The notes beneath the pieces are model-generated. The model had not been told where the DNA came from and made no database searches. It worked only from the letters and a program-made list of their open reading frames with translations. Below are positions 54,699 to 63,088 of a stretch of DNA of 64,000 nucleotides, piece by piece. The stretch comes from Methanooceanicella nereidis (GTDB lineage: Archaea; Halobacteriota; Methanocellia; Methanocellales; Methanocellaceae), in NCBI RefSeq assembly GCF_021023085.1, contig NZ_PGCK01000003.1:62001-126000 (forward strand), written 5' to 3'. The translations under genes and the position numbers were made by a program. Positions within the stretch are counted from its first letter, which is position 1, and every line of letters starts with the position of its first letter.

Positions 54699-55142
54699 AT
54701 GAAGACTAATTACTCACCAACCGGAGAATCATGGGGACTCTTAGTGAGCCTCGACTTATTTGGATGCGACCCGAACGTCATAAACAGCGGAAAAGAACTC
54801 GAGAAATATGTAGTTGAGCTTTGCGACGTTATCAACATGAAGCGCTACGGCCCGTGCCACTGTGAACTTTTCGGAGAGGCAGGCACCCCGCTCGCAGGCT
54901 ACTCGGTATTTCAGTTCATAGAGACCAGCTGTATCAGCGGGCACTTCTCAGCCTCTGACAACTCAGCATACGTCGATGTATTCAGCTGCTCCGAATTCGA
55001 CCCTGTGGTCGTCGAGGAGTTCACAACGAAGTTCTTCAAGTCCGAGAGCTGCATAAAGACCGTTACCCCGAGAATGTATGACCCCAGAGTAAGACCGGGC
55101 AACTGCTGCTCTTGTGGCTCAAAGGTAAAGCAGGACGCATAA
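54699..55142 (+). CDS. speH: S-adenosylmethionine decarboxylase proenzyme
   Basis: A 147-residue class 1-type AdoMet decarboxylase, a pyruvoyl enzyme made by self-cleavage that feeds aminopropyl groups to polyamine synthesis. The processing region reads FIETSCISGHF, so the cleavage serine (about residue 77) is preceded by Thr rather than the usual Glu, and His82 and Cys97 (VDVFSC) match the catalytic His and Cys. The C-terminus is cysteine-rich (NCCSCGSK). The start follows the TATA position; ATG 54690 is too close to it. Confidence 0.8.
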   Translation: MKTNYSPTGESWGLLVSLDLFGCDPNVINSGKELEKYVVELCDVINMKRYGPCHCELFGEAGTPLAGYSVFQFIETSCISGHFSASDNSAYVDVFSCSEFDPVVVEEFTTKFFKSESCIKTVTPRMYDPRVRPGNCCSCGSKVKQDA

Positions 55143-55165
55143 ACGGATCGAGTAATTCAAATAAG

Positions 55166-55280
55166 CTTCATCCGGGATGAAGGCCCTTGCAGCCCATCGG
55201 GCATGCGGCTATGCATTAAACGGCAAGCTGCAAGGAGTAAAACCTCTTTTAGGTAATCTTAGCCATAGTTAACGGCTATA
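55166..55280 (+). ncRNA. candidate structured RNA downstream of speH
   Basis: A run of mutually compatible stems: CTTCATC-CGG-GATGAAG (55167-55183); a 9-bp stem CCTTGCAGC (55186-55194) with GCTGCAAGG (55228-55236) enclosing GCAT-GCGGCT-ATGC (55202-55215); ACCT-CTTTT-AGGT (55243-55255); TAGCC...GGCTA (55261-55279). GCCC-ATC-GGGC (55193-55203) competes with the 9-bp stem, giving two alternative folds. It is GC-rich in AT-rich surroundings and has no open frame. Family unknown. Confidence 0.4.
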
Positions 55281-55328
55281 TGGCAAAATTTATTATATGA
55301 TCAAGGCATCGCCAATCCGTATCACAGT

Positions 55329-55342
55329 CCCGTTCACGGGAT
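55329..55342 (+). promoter_or_regulatory. short hairpin upstream of the alanine dehydrogenase-family gene
   Basis: TCCCG-TTCA-CGGGA, a perfect 5-bp stem, lies 70 bases before the gene, in the same structured stretch as the RNA candidate. It may be a terminator of the upstream transcript. Confidence 0.35.
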
Positions 55343-55411
55343 AATTTTATTTTGTATCGTGTATATAATTTAACGTATACGCATTTTGCGCTTCATGCTG
55401 GAGAGTTATCT

Positions 55412-56389
55412 ATGGCACGGCTATTATCCATGGAAGATGTTAAGCGGACCATTACGATGGACGATGTTTTACCTGCGGTCGAAGAGGTCTTTAAGGAATA
55501 CGCGCTGGGAAAGACGTACATGCCCAGCAAGATATACCTGGATATACCCGGATATGGCGATTTCAGGGCGATGCCGTCTTACGTGCCTTCCATAAATACG
55601 GCAGGGCTAAAATGGGTCAACGTGCATCCGGAAAACCCCCGGAAAGGTATACCGACAGTAATGGGTACCATAATGCTGAGCAAGCCGGAGACCGGGGAGA
55701 TCTTATCTATTATGGACGGGACCTATGTCACGGACATGAGGACCGGCGCTGCAGGCGGTGTTGCCGCAAAATATCTCGCGAGAAAAGACACGTCAGTCAT
55801 CGGCCTCGTCGGCAGCGGAGAGCAGGCTTGGACGCAGATGCTGGCCTATAAATGCGTTTTTGGCGACAGGATAAAGCTCGTAAAGGTATACAGCAGGACA
55901 TTATCTCATGCGGAAAAATTCGCAAAAAGAGTGCAGGATAAAATGGGATATAATGCAAAAGCATTTGAAAAATGCGAAGATGCCGTGGATGCCGACCTTG
56001 TGGCTACCGTGACCCCTGCCCGTTCGCCGGTAGTTATGTCGGGATGGATCAAGCCCGGCACTCACATCAATGCCATTGGAGCTGACGCACCTGGAAAGCA
56101 GGAGCTTGAGACTGAGCTGACTCTCAGGTCCAGGATATTTGTGGATTCCTATGACCAGACATCGCACAGCGGCGAGATAAACATACCATGGGGCCAGGGC
56201 CTTTTGAATGAAAAGATGCTCGCAGGAAGTATCGGCGAGGTCATAGCCGGGATAAAGCCGGGAAGGACCGATGATGAAGAGATAACTATCTTTGATTCAA
56301 CGGGGCTGGCTATACAGGATATGGCCACGGCGCATATCGTATATGAAAAATCTATGAAAGGTAATATGGGAACGGAATTTAATTTTTGA
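55412..56389 (+). CDS. ornithine cyclodeaminase / archaeal alanine dehydrogenase family protein
   Basis: A 325-residue NAD(P)-dependent enzyme of the OCD/mu-crystallin family. The N-terminal part carries the substrate Arg/Lys region (MPSKIYLDIPGYGDFRAMPS, in part, then GLKWVN), and the Rossmann motif is IGLVGSGEQAWTQM; DGTYVTDMRTGAAGGVAAKYLA is a family signature (in part). Archaeal members are alanine dehydrogenases, others cyclise ornithine. GGAGAG lies 8 bases before ATG 55412; the frame extends 20 codons upstream. Confidence 0.88.
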   Translation: MARLLSMEDVKRTITMDDVLPAVEEVFKEYALGKTYMPSKIYLDIPGYGDFRAMPSYVPSINTAGLKWVNVHPENPRKGIPTVMGTIMLSKPETGEILSIMDGTYVTDMRTGAAGGVAAKYLARKDTSVIGLVGSGEQAWTQMLAYKCVFGDRIKLVKVYSRTLSHAEKFAKRVQDKMGYNAKAFEKCEDAVDADLVATVTPARSPVVMSGWIKPGTHINAIGADAPGKQELETELTLRSRIFVDSYDQTSHSGEINIPWGQGLLNEKMLAGSIGEVIAGIKPGRTDDEEITIFDSTGLAIQDMATAHIVYEKSMKGNMGTEFNF

Positions 56390-56496
56390 ATCTTTAAATG
56401 CTAAAGTCTGTAAAAAATATTATTTTTTTATATGGAAAACTTTATTTTGGGAACTGGATAGCTTATCATATAACTCTTGTGGGTTGGGGGTATTAT

Positions 56497-58278
56497 ATGG
56501 TCGGTAAAAACTTGAGGGTAACTTTATCAAGCTCAGTATCACGAAATCTTGTGCTTGCTGTCCGTTGTTTATTTTCGATGATGATCATAGCTTCGCTATT
56601 TAGCGCCAGCTTCATAGGATCAGTATCTGCACAGGCGATAAGTGTATCAGATACTGATATTAATATTCAGGGTTCGGTAACGCCGGCCGGTTCAATGAAC
56701 GGTATGTCCGTATCCGGTGTAACGATATCCAACTCATCCAAGCCTTTTGCCTATGTCAGCGGTTATTATGACCATAATATCTATGTCATTGATTATATCA
56801 CCGGTACTGTTATCGATACTATATCAGTCGGGTCGGACACATTTTGCATAGCTTTCCATCCTTCAGGAGAGTTTGCTTATGTTACTACTGACCGCAATAT
56901 TCTGGTCATCCGTACCTCGGATCATTCTATTGTGAAGGATATACCGACGAGCTACCAGGGGAGAATGATCGCATTCAATCCCGGCGGAGAATATGCATAT
57001 GTAACTAGCTATTTCTTCACTGGCGACTACTCAGACATCATTAGTACGTCGGACCATTCTATCGCCGCTCGAACAGATATTAAACTATACTCCAGCGGTG
57101 TTGCATTCCATCCCTCAGGAGAGTATGCATATATTACCGATTGGAACAATGACAGCGTATATATCATTCAAACTTCCGACCACAGTACAATAGGCTGTAT
57201 ACCGGGCATGTCAGACCCTTATAACGTCGCTTTTAGCAAGACCGGGAATGTCGCTTACGTTACTAACTATAATATCGGCATGGTCAGCGTCATTGATACC
57301 TCAACAAGTAGCGTTATCCATAATATTACGATACCTGGTTGCAATGGAACTAACGGGCTTGCAGTTGACCCTTCCGGCAATTTCATATATGTGACAGATA
57401 AAAGCATGGGGTACGGTCTATGGGTGATCGACACTTCTGACTATTCCATTGCTAAGAACCTGACAGTATGCCAGTCCCCGAGAAACCTGGCAATAGACCC
57501 GTCGGGCAAAGTGGCCTACGTCCCGTCCAGCATGAATAGCAGTATGTTCGTTATCGATACTTCCAGCCACTCGGTAGTTGATAGCGTTTATCTTGGATCA
57601 GGAGGTTCATGGCATGTTGCGTTCAATCCCGCCGGTGACTACTATCCGCCGGAAATATCTTCCACATATCCGTCAAAGGGGGCAGCGAACGTCGGGATCA
57701 CCAGTGTCATAAAAGCCACTTTCAACGAACCTATCGACACCTCTATAATAAACGGCTCTACCCTCACCGTAGTTGACGATAACGGGAGCGTTGTTACAGG
57801 TAATGTTACATGTTCAGGAGCCGATGTGATATTTACTCCTACAAAACACCTGAACTATACTACAACATATACGGCGACCATAACCGGTGTGAAAGATCTT
57901 CTGGGATTTGAGTTCGAAGGCAAGTATTCCTGGTCTTTTTCCACAGGACAATATTATCCTCATGTGTCAGTAAAATGCCCGCCATCATCTGGTATTTCTT
58001 ATATATTCGAGAATGGGGAGCTTGTCGACACTCTTACTAATAGCACGGCCTCCCCGACGCCTTCTCCGGTCCCGACTCCCGCGCCGACTGCACAGCCGAC
58101 GATCGAGGCCACGGCTACCCCCGTACCTACGATGATACCTTCGTCCACGCCGGTAGCTACTCCTCCTGTACAGCCATCTGATATTGACAATGATGGCGGT
58201 ATCTGGATGTGGATATTGTTGTTCGGAGTGGCCATATCGGCAATAAGTGCCTATTTCCTGCTGTTCAGGAAAAAATAA
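56497..58278 (+). CDS. secreted YVTN beta-propeller protein with Ig-like domain
   Basis: A 593-residue surface protein. A signal peptide ends near VSAQA. One seven-bladed propeller with YVTN-like blades (residues about 80-385; PSGEYAYITDWNNDSVYIIQ is one) is followed by a Big_5-type Ig domain (about 390-490; YPSKGAANVGITSVIKATFN), a Pro/Thr/Ala linker (PTPSPVPTPAPTAQPT) and a C-terminal membrane helix with RKK. It lacks the PGF motif of the larger protein. GGGGG 5 bases before ATG 56497 sets the start. Confidence 0.87.
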   Translation: MVGKNLRVTLSSSVSRNLVLAVRCLFSMMIIASLFSASFIGSVSAQAISVSDTDINIQGSVTPAGSMNGMSVSGVTISNSSKPFAYVSGYYDHNIYVIDYITGTVIDTISVGSDTFCIAFHPSGEFAYVTTDRNILVIRTSDHSIVKDIPTSYQGRMIAFNPGGEYAYVTSYFFTGDYSDIISTSDHSIAARTDIKLYSSGVAFHPSGEYAYITDWNNDSVYIIQTSDHSTIGCIPGMSDPYNVAFSKTGNVAYVTNYNIGMVSVIDTSTSSVIHNITIPGCNGTNGLAVDPSGNFIYVTDKSMGYGLWVIDTSDYSIAKNLTVCQSPRNLAIDPSGKVAYVPSSMNSSMFVIDTSSHSVVDSVYLGSGGSWHVAFNPAGDYYPPEISSTYPSKGAANVGITSVIKATFNEPIDTSIINGSTLTVVDDNGSVVTGNVTCSGADVIFTPTKHLNYTTTYTATITGVKDLLGFEFEGKYSWSFSTGQYYPHVSVKCPPSSGISYIFENGELVDTLTNSTASPTPSPVPTPAPTAQPTIEATATPVPTMIPSSTPVATPPVQPSDIDNDGGIWMWILLFGVAISAISAYFLLFRKK

Positions 58279-58283
58279 GACTT

Positions 58284-58302
58284 GAGCGGGCCGATCCCGC
58301 TC
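58284..58302. terminator. bidirectional terminator
   Basis: GAGCGGG-CCGAT-CCCGCTC, a perfect 7-bp GC-rich stem, is followed on the + strand by CTGTTTATTTTA. It lies between convergent propeller and photolyase genes. Confidence 0.7.
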
Positions 58303-58311
58303 CTGTTTATT

Positions 58312-59691
58312 TTATGCGTATGCCTCCGCGTATTCTTTATACCCCGTCTTTTTAATGTACTCGTCCATGTCGAACTTTCTTCTCGCGCCGTCTGTGGTCA
58401 TATATCTTAATTTTCCAATGACAGGCCTCTCCTTGAACGCCCTGTCATGCTTCCCGAAGCACCACATTATCCCGGCATAGCTGTTCGGGCACCTGCCGTC
58501 TATCTCATACTTATCGTTCAGGTAAAGCATACATTCGAGGGCTTTCTCAGGTGTCTTCGTCCATTCTATGATGCACTTGCCCCAGAGCATTCTCATGTAT
58601 CCCGCCATCTTCCCGGTCCTGACCATCTCGAACTGGCATGCGTTCCATATTTCATCGTGCGTCTTTGAGCTTTCAAGCTCTTCAAGCGAATAGTCATATT
58701 CTCTTTTGTCTTTTCTGTGATCTTCGATAGTTTCCCTGGCCCAGTCGGGCAAAGACTCAAACGTCCTGTACTTTCTATCATAGAATGTGAAATTTTCGGC
58801 CAGTTCCCTTCTAACAAAAGCCTCTTCGATAAAAGCCTTAATTCCTTCTTTGTCTCCGCCGCTGTTCTTCACTTCATATACCATGCTCACCGGAGATATC
58901 TGTCCGAACCTCAGGTAGGGGCTCATGTTCGAAGTCGATTCTTTTTCGGGATGGTTCCTCTCTTCCGCGAAAATGTCCAGCTTATCGTCGATGAACTTTT
59001 GCAGGGTAAGCCATGCCTGCACCTCCCCGCCATGATACAGGGGAGACGGAGGCACTTTTTCAATGCCAAGTTTTTTCATGGTCCTGCTAATATCGATATT
59101 GTCCGTATCGCTTGATACCTCGACCTCTTTATGGTTTTTTAGATCGACCTTCTTTGCCGGCCTTAAATATTTTTCAAGCAGGTCCATAAGTTTCGGCCGG
59201 ATCGTATATGCCGCATATTGTTCTCCCGGGATCTCTCTGACCGGCACGATCACATTGGAATCAACCTGATATAACGGTACCTTCAGCATTTGAGCTGCAG
59301 CATCCCGCCTGTCCCTGCCGTGATTAAGATGGGATTCGTCGGTCACTACGAGCGAAGCGTCACATTCCATCGATACTTCGGCAGCGTTCTCCATCGAGCT
59401 GCCGTGCCTTATGCAGAATGTCGCGCCTATGGTCTCAAGCCCGTTCGCAACGTCCTTGAGCCCTTCAAGCATAAAAGTGAAGTTACGCTCATTTGCGAGG
59501 GGTATCGAGGGATCGATAGAATAAAAGACCATTAGCGGCTGGTCCAGCGTATTCGCCCTTTCTACGGCAAGCTCCAGGGCAGGGTTATCCGATACACGCT
59601 GGCTCGACTGCATCCAGTACATGACACATTCGCCGTCATGCTCACTCACATTATTTAATTGCGTTATTCGTTTTTCAATGAGAGGATCCAT
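58312..59691 (-). CDS. phr: class II deoxyribodipyrimidine photolyase
   Basis: A 459-residue class II CPD photolyase, which repairs UV pyrimidine dimers using light and FAD. Class II features are VMYWMQSSQRVSDNPALELA near the N-terminus, SPYLRFGQISP in the FAD domain, and WNACQFEMVRTGKMAGYMRMLWGK (in part) and DGRCPNSYAGIMWCFGKHDR (in part) near the C-terminus. ATG 59691 lies about 30 bases after a TATA element, so the transcript is probably leaderless. Confidence 0.94.
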   Translation of the reverse strand: MDPLIEKRITQLNNVSEHDGECVMYWMQSSQRVSDNPALELAVERANTLDQPLMVFYSIDPSIPLANERNFTFMLEGLKDVANGLETIGATFCIRHGSSMENAAEVSMECDASLVVTDESHLNHGRDRRDAAAQMLKVPLYQVDSNVIVPVREIPGEQYAAYTIRPKLMDLLEKYLRPAKKVDLKNHKEVEVSSDTDNIDISRTMKKLGIEKVPPSPLYHGGEVQAWLTLQKFIDDKLDIFAEERNHPEKESTSNMSPYLRFGQISPVSMVYEVKNSGGDKEGIKAFIEEAFVRRELAENFTFYDRKYRTFESLPDWARETIEDHRKDKREYDYSLEELESSKTHDEIWNACQFEMVRTGKMAGYMRMLWGKCIIEWTKTPEKALECMLYLNDKYEIDGRCPNSYAGIMWCFGKHDRAFKERPVIGKLRYMTTDGARRKFDMDEYIKKTGYKEYAEAYA

Positions 59692-59843
59692 GCATGAGTA
59701 TCGTATCTTACGGCTTTTAATTTTTATAACGATTAGGGCGGAAGCCAATATTTTTAACGGATGTCTATATATTTTATAGGCAACGTATTATATTTCTTCT
59801 ACTTCATCAATATACTAAAATATCAAAACAGGAAGACGCGCAG

Positions 59844-60701
59844 ATGCTCATAGACACTCATACACATACGGACCTGAGCGACGGGCTTGAGGACACCGGG
59901 ACCGTCCTATCAAAAGCAGCGGCCATGGGAATGGATATTATAAGCATCACCGACCATGACTGCATAAAGGCATACCCGAAAGCATTTACCATAGCGGAGA
60001 GCTACGGAATTCACATGGTGCCGGGCGTGGAGCTTACGACAAAGAACGAAAAGGGTTGTAACTGTATCCATATCGTCGGGCTGGGCATCGATACGGGCAG
60101 TGAAGTTTCCGCGGTGCTCGAAAAGATCACGAAGTCCTTCGAAGACTCGGAGTGGGGCTTTCTGGAAAACGTCAATAAGTTCATGTCGGAGAGACATCCC
60201 GGCTGGATACCCGCTACAAAAATAAAGCCCAGCGTGTTTCGAAATACTATCGAGAGCGCAAATCAGCAGGGCATAAATATCTCTGAAAAAGAGATGATGG
60301 ACATCATATTCAACCCGGACCTGTGGGTGCCTATCGAGTTCGAGATAACGCTTGAGGACGCGGTCTCCTATATCAAGGATTGGGGCGGCGTGCCTGTCCT
60401 TGCACATCCCTTCGACTTCAGCAACGATGTCAACGTGGTCTTAAAGAGGTTTTTGGATGCCGGCGGAGAAGCCATAGAGGTCTGCAAATACAGATATAAG
60501 GCCAGGACAGAAATGCTGTCCACATTGCCCGTCACCGAGCTCGTTAAAAAAGAGCGGGAGATGAACCTCTGGACGATCGAGCAGGCAAAAAAGCACGGCC
60601 TCAAGATCACGATGGCCTCGGACCATCATGACGATACCCGCGTCATGGGCATGAACCCGGAAGAATATGGCATCGATATTATGTGGTTATACGACCTATG
60701 A
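59844..60701 (+). CDS. PHP domain phosphoesterase
   Basis: A 285-residue PHP-domain protein. Metal-binding motifs are DTHTHTDLSDG (residues 4-14), SITDHDCIKAY, PGVELTT, and the late VLAHPFDF and ASDHHDDTR. Such proteins hydrolyse phosphoesters (for example histidinol phosphate or nucleotides) with two or three metals. The substrate is unknown. It is followed after 26 bases by a NifX-like gene. Confidence 0.9.
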   Translation: MLIDTHTHTDLSDGLEDTGTVLSKAAAMGMDIISITDHDCIKAYPKAFTIAESYGIHMVPGVELTTKNEKGCNCIHIVGLGIDTGSEVSAVLEKITKSFEDSEWGFLENVNKFMSERHPGWIPATKIKPSVFRNTIESANQQGINISEKEMMDIIFNPDLWVPIEFEITLEDAVSYIKDWGGVPVLAHPFDFSNDVNVVLKRFLDAGGEAIEVCKYRYKARTEMLSTLPVTELVKKEREMNLWTIEQAKKHGLKITMASDHHDDTRVMGMNPEEYGIDIMWLYDL

Positions 60702-60727
60702 TATTGAAGGCACAGGAGTGAAAATAC

Positions 60728-61051
60728 ATGAAGATCTGCATACCGAAGGAAGGGGAAAACATTTCACAGCATTTCGGGCAATCACCCGAGTTCGCGATAT
60801 TCACTATAGAGAACGGGGCAGTGATCAGTAAAGAAATACTGAAAAGCCCGGGGCATAACCCGCACATCCTGCCGGAGTTCCTCGCGGGACTTGGCGTCAC
60901 CCACATAATAACCTGCGGAATGGGGAAAAAGATGCAGGAGATGTTCTTGCCTTTCAATATCACTGTCTATACAGGCGTGATCGGCAAGGTCGATGATACT
61001 ATACAAAAATTCCTTGAAGGAAGCCTGTTTTTCGGACAGCAGCCTGTATAG
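60728..61051 (+). CDS. NifX/NifB-type cofactor-binding domain protein
   Basis: A 107-residue single dinitrogenase iron-molybdenum cofactor-binding domain. MKICIPKEGENISQHFGQSP at the N-terminus, then GVTHIITCGMGKKMQEMF and VIGKVDDTIQKFLEG. Family members bind Fe-S or Fe-Mo clusters, or belong to orange-protein complexes. AGGAGTG precedes the ATG. It is close in sequence to the gene cut by the window end. Confidence 0.9.
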   Translation: MKICIPKEGENISQHFGQSPEFAIFTIENGAVISKEILKSPGHNPHILPEFLAGLGVTHIITCGMGKKMQEMFLPFNITVYTGVIGKVDDTIQKFLEGSLFFGQQPV

Positions 61052-61230
61052 GCCGTGCCGTCATGAAATACTCAACTTCTTTTCAAAACATTTTTACTTT
61101 TATATCAGGAACTTAACTAAAGATCAGTTATGGTCACCATCTTTTTGCCTTCTGCGCTCCCATGAAAAAGTTTTAGATGATCTTGACAAGACCTGGCTCA
61201 TAATATCTATTTTTGGATCGAAGTTCTTGC
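61052..61230. other. intergenic sequence before the large inverted repeat
   Basis: AT-rich sequence with no gene, leading into the repeat. Nothing distinct recognised. Confidence 0.4.
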
Positions 61231-61438
61231 GTTGTTCCTGTCGGATGGCAGGTAGACAACTAACCTCACAGAAACACGGAAACACAATTTTTTTTCGAAT
61301 TCAAGGGCACGAAAACTCAAATGTTCTGTGAATAAGTTTTTGGTGTTTTTTGAGAACTTAAAAAATTCATATAAAAAATTTTTGTGTTTCTGTGTTTATG
61401 TGAGGTTAGTTGTCTACCTGCTATCCGACAGGAACAAC
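61231..61438. repeat. large inverted repeat (57-nt arms, 94-nt loop)
   Basis: The left arm 61231-61287 and right arm 61382-61438 are reverse complements at 54 of 57 positions by eye, starting GTTGTTCCTGTCGGATGGCA and containing GGTAGACAACTAACCTCACA. The arms continue into T- and A-rich stretches. The loop is AT-rich, with no long frame. The inner part (CACAGAAACACGGAAACACA) has the same purine-rich, CAC-spaced character as the repeat at 5180-5370. It may be a MITE-like element or structured transcript region. Confidence 0.85.
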
Positions 61439-61648
61439 ACTAAAAAACTTCATCTTAAAAACCGGGAAGCACAATGCGTTTTTCTTCATTAAAACCCTGG
61501 CAGGAACCCGCTCATAAGAGATTTCATGGTGGAAAACCGTGTCGTTTGTTGCCTTCTTTCTCTGAGTGAACATTAAATTCTTTACTCTAACCAAAAAGTT
61601 TATCTATTTGTCGCATATGAGTAATATTTAGAAATGGAGCGTATACCA

Positions 61649-61993
61649 ATGAGCATCTGTATAACAGCCATGGAAGATAACATCGACTGTAAAGTCGATC
61701 AGAGATTTGGCCGATGCAAGTATTTTATATTTGTCGACCCGGAGACGCTGAAATATGAAGCGATAAACAATCCCGCGCTCAGCGAATCGGGGGGCGTGGG
61801 GATCAAGGCGGCATCTGCCGTGCTAAAATACTCCCCTGAAGCTATCATAACCGGCCTGATCGGAGATAACGCGATCAAGGTCCTGCAGACCGCCAATGCC
61901 GGTGTTTATTCCTGTAAAGACGTCACGGTCAGGGAAGCCGTGGCACTGTACAAAGACGGAAAGCTGGAACGGCTTGATACTGCCAACAATTAA
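61649..61993 (+). CDS. NifX/NifB-type cofactor-binding domain protein
   Basis: A 114-residue protein of the same family as the gene at 60728. ICITAMEDNIDCKVDQRFGRCKYF opens the domain (read in part) and GLIGDNAIKVLQTANAGVYS closes it. GGAG, 9 bases before ATG 61649, sets the start; the frame's ATG at 61634 contains that site. It is followed by DUF5320 and two MinD-ferredoxin genes. Confidence 0.9.
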   Translation: MSICITAMEDNIDCKVDQRFGRCKYFIFVDPETLKYEAINNPALSESGGVGIKAASAVLKYSPEAIITGLIGDNAIKVLQTANAGVYSCKDVTVREAVALYKDGKLERLDTANN

Positions 61994-62010
61994 AAAAGGA
62001 GGACATAAAG

Positions 62011-62211
62011 ATGCCAGGAAGAGATGGGACCGGGCCGATGGGAATCGGTCCAAGCGGAAGAAGGCTTGGTCCTTGCAGGGACCTGCCCGCAGATAAAGAG
62101 AAAAACACGACACCCGTCGAAAACGAGGGAAAGGCCCTTTTCGGCGTAGGACGCGGCGGCAAGCCGCGCGGTTGCGGTATGGGACGCTGCGGAGGCTGGA
62201 GAAGGGAATAA
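62011..62211 (+). CDS. DUF5320 family small protein
   Basis: A 66-residue basic, glycine-rich protein with PGRDGTGPMGIGP at the N-terminus and GCGMGRCGGWRR at the C-terminus, matching the DUF5320 family found beside NifX-like and MinD-ferredoxin genes in anaerobes. The two C-terminal cysteines may bind a metal. AGGAGG precedes the ATG. Confidence 0.8.
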   Translation: MPGRDGTGPMGIGPSGRRLGPCRDLPADKEKNTTPVENEGKALFGVGRGGKPRGCGMGRCGGWRRE

Positions 62212-62230
62212 GCCCGCCAGGAGGAAAAGG

Positions 62231-63088
62231 ATGCACATAGCTATAGCAAGCGGAAAGGGCGGCACTGGTAAATCTACCGTGGCCTCGAACATGGCGTTCG
62301 CCTTAAGTGAATCTGGATATGATGTCACTCTGGCGGACTGCGACGTTGAAGGCCCCAACCTTCACCTTTTCCTCCAGGGCGGAGAATATGATACGGAGGA
62401 CGTCACCGTAAAAATTCCATTGATCGACAGGTCCCGGTGCACATATTGCGGTAAATGCGCAGAACTGTGTAAATTTAACGCCATATCATGTTTTCCGGGG
62501 CACATGCTCGTATTCCCTGAGCTATGCCATTCCTGCGGAGGATGTGTCATTGCCTGTCCTGAAAATGCAATAACTGAACAGGAGCGTAAGGTCGGAGCGA
62601 TAAAAACGTCTTATCCGCCCTTATCCGGGAAGATCAAACTTATAACCGGTATCCTGAACGAAGGCGAGCATTCGTCGGTCCCCGTGATCGATCAGGTCAA
62701 AGAACGCCTGAAAGACGCGGACCTGGCCCTGATAGACGTGGCTCCAGGCACTTCATGCAACATGGTCGCAGGAGTGAGGGGATGTGATCACTGCATCCTT
62801 GTCACGGAGCCGACGCCTTTCGGACTTCATGACCTGAAGCTCGCTGTAGAAGTGTTAAGAGAGATGGGGATACCCTTCAGCATCATCATAAATAAAAGCC
62901 TTGGGGAAGACCGCATAATCGAGGACTACTGTAATGGGGAAGGCATAGAAGTGCTTGAAAAGATACCTTACGACGGAACAGTTGCAAAGCTTTACAGCAT
63001 CGGTGTGCTGCCTGCCTCAAAAATGCCGGGGCTTTCAAAAATGTTCCTTTCTATGTTCGAACGGATAAAGGCCGGTGATAAGCAATGA
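62231..63088 (+). CDS. MinD-superfamily P-loop ATPase with inserted ferredoxin domain (first)
   Basis: A 285-residue ATPase of COG1149. Deviant Walker A SGKGGTGKST (residues 8-17), switch residue region DCDVEGPNLH, then an inserted two-[4Fe-4S] ferredoxin (CTYCGKCAELCKFNA and CHSCGGCVIACPENA, about 74-115), and the MinD core VAPGTSCNMV. Such ATPases load or release Fe-S or Mo clusters in Mrp and orange-protein systems. It overlaps the second copy by 4 bases. Confidence 0.92.
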   Translation: MHIAIASGKGGTGKSTVASNMAFALSESGYDVTLADCDVEGPNLHLFLQGGEYDTEDVTVKIPLIDRSRCTYCGKCAELCKFNAISCFPGHMLVFPELCHSCGGCVIACPENAITEQERKVGAIKTSYPPLSGKIKLITGILNEGEHSSVPVIDQVKERLKDADLALIDVAPGTSCNMVAGVRGCDHCILVTEPTPFGLHDLKLAVEVLREMGIPFSIIINKSLGEDRIIEDYCNGEGIEVLEKIPYDGTVAKLYSIGVLPASKMPGLSKMFLSMFERIKAGDKQ

